DNA from: Rhodobiaceae bacterium UBA7804
GTDB taxonomy: Bacteria > Pseudomonadota > Alphaproteobacteria > Parvibaculales > Parvibaculaceae
DNA length: 5,119 bases
Reading direction: 5' to 3'
NCBI GenBank assembly: GCA_002480495.1
Contig: DLCG01000005.1
Span: forward strand, 9,777-14,895
The notes below the pieces were generated by a model, which worked only from the letters and a program-made list of their open reading frames with translations, ran no database searches and was not told the DNA's origin. How positions within the stretch are numbered: the stretch's first letter is position 1; each line of letters begins with the position of its first letter. The translations under genes were made by a program, and so were the position numbers. Of the stretch, positions 4,838 to 5,119 are shown piece after piece.

Positions 4838-5119
4838 ATGCCGGAGCGCAAGCGGGAGACGATCTATCAGGAGGTCACCGACCGGATTATTGCCGAGTTG
4901 GAGGCCGGGCGGGTGCCCTGGGTCCAGCCTTGGGGCAAGGCCAAGGCCGGGATCGGGCTGCCCCGGAACGCGGCGACCGAGCGCGCCTATTCCGGGATCA
5001 ACATCCTGATCCTGTGGGGCGCGGTCATCGAGAAGGGATACCCCGCCCAGCATTGGCTGACCTTCCGCCAAGCCCTTGCCTTGGGCGGGCATGTGCGCAA
5101 GGGCGAGCGCGGCACCACC
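4838..5119 (+). CDS. ardC: ArdC-type antirestriction protein, N-terminal part (runs off the window)
   Basis: The first 94 codons of an ArdC-like gene are open to the window end with no stop. ArdC proteins, found on conjugative plasmids and integrative elements, bind single-stranded DNA through the N-terminal domain (DUF1738, ArdC_N). They protect incoming DNA from restriction; a C-terminal zincin-like metallopeptidase domain usually follows. Visible hallmarks are an N-terminal helix (YQEVTDRIIAELEAGRVPW, 10-28), PW at 31-32, YSGINILILW (51-60) and TFRQALALGGHVRKGERGT (75-93); the last two are the most characteristic blocks of this domain. Family members are about 300 residues, so roughly the first third is present and the HExxH region lies outside. 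The start is set by GGAGGT at 4827-4832. It is transcribed away from the copper cluster and marks the right side as mobile-element DNA. The upstream hairpin array may control it. Confidence 0.93.
   Translation, partial: MPERKRETIYQEVTDRIIAELEAGRVPWVQPWGKAKAGIGLPRNAATERAYSGINILILWGAVIEKGYPAQHWLTFRQALALGGHVRKGERGTT

Overview
The window is high-GC DNA that reads as an alphaproteobacterium, probably a rhizobial or methylotroph-like lineage. That placement is inferred from protein style, the pseudoazurin and the ArdC type; no rRNA or other taxonomic marker is present. It holds two blocks that meet near position 4410.

The left block (about 26-3890, all minus strand) is a periplasmic copper-handling cluster. 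In transcription order it encodes: a small secreted His/Cys-rich protein of unknown function (3457-3792); the multicopper oxidase CopA (1268-3250) with a very large Met/His-rich insert; the outer-membrane copper protein CopB (521-1252); and the blue copper protein pseudoazurin (26-475). copA and copB are separated by 15 bases, copB and pseudoazurin by 45, so these three probably share a transcript. The small gene lies 206 bases upstream of copA and may be its first member. The expected roles are Cu(I) oxidation and sequestration by CopA, outer-membrane binding by CopB, and electron or copper carriage by pseudoazurin. No copR/copS, cueR, copper ATPase, copC or copD lies inside the window.

The middle (3793-4430) has no intact gene. 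It has a plausible minus-strand promoter (3858-3886), a perfect 6-bp dyad (3966-3984), and what looks like a frameshifted, N-terminally truncated peroxiredoxin-5-type pseudogene (about 3990-4409, minus).

The right block (about 4430-5119) is mobile-element backbone. A dense series of perfect hairpins and a nested long-range inverted repeat (4439-4808) lead into the plus-strand start of an ArdC-type antirestriction gene (4838 to beyond the window end). ArdC is typical of conjugative plasmids and integrative elements, so the copper cluster probably sits in, or at the edge of, such an element. The structured leader before ardC is the least ordinary part of the window. It could be an RNA leader, a single-stranded-DNA promoter active in the recipient after transfer, or part of a transfer origin.
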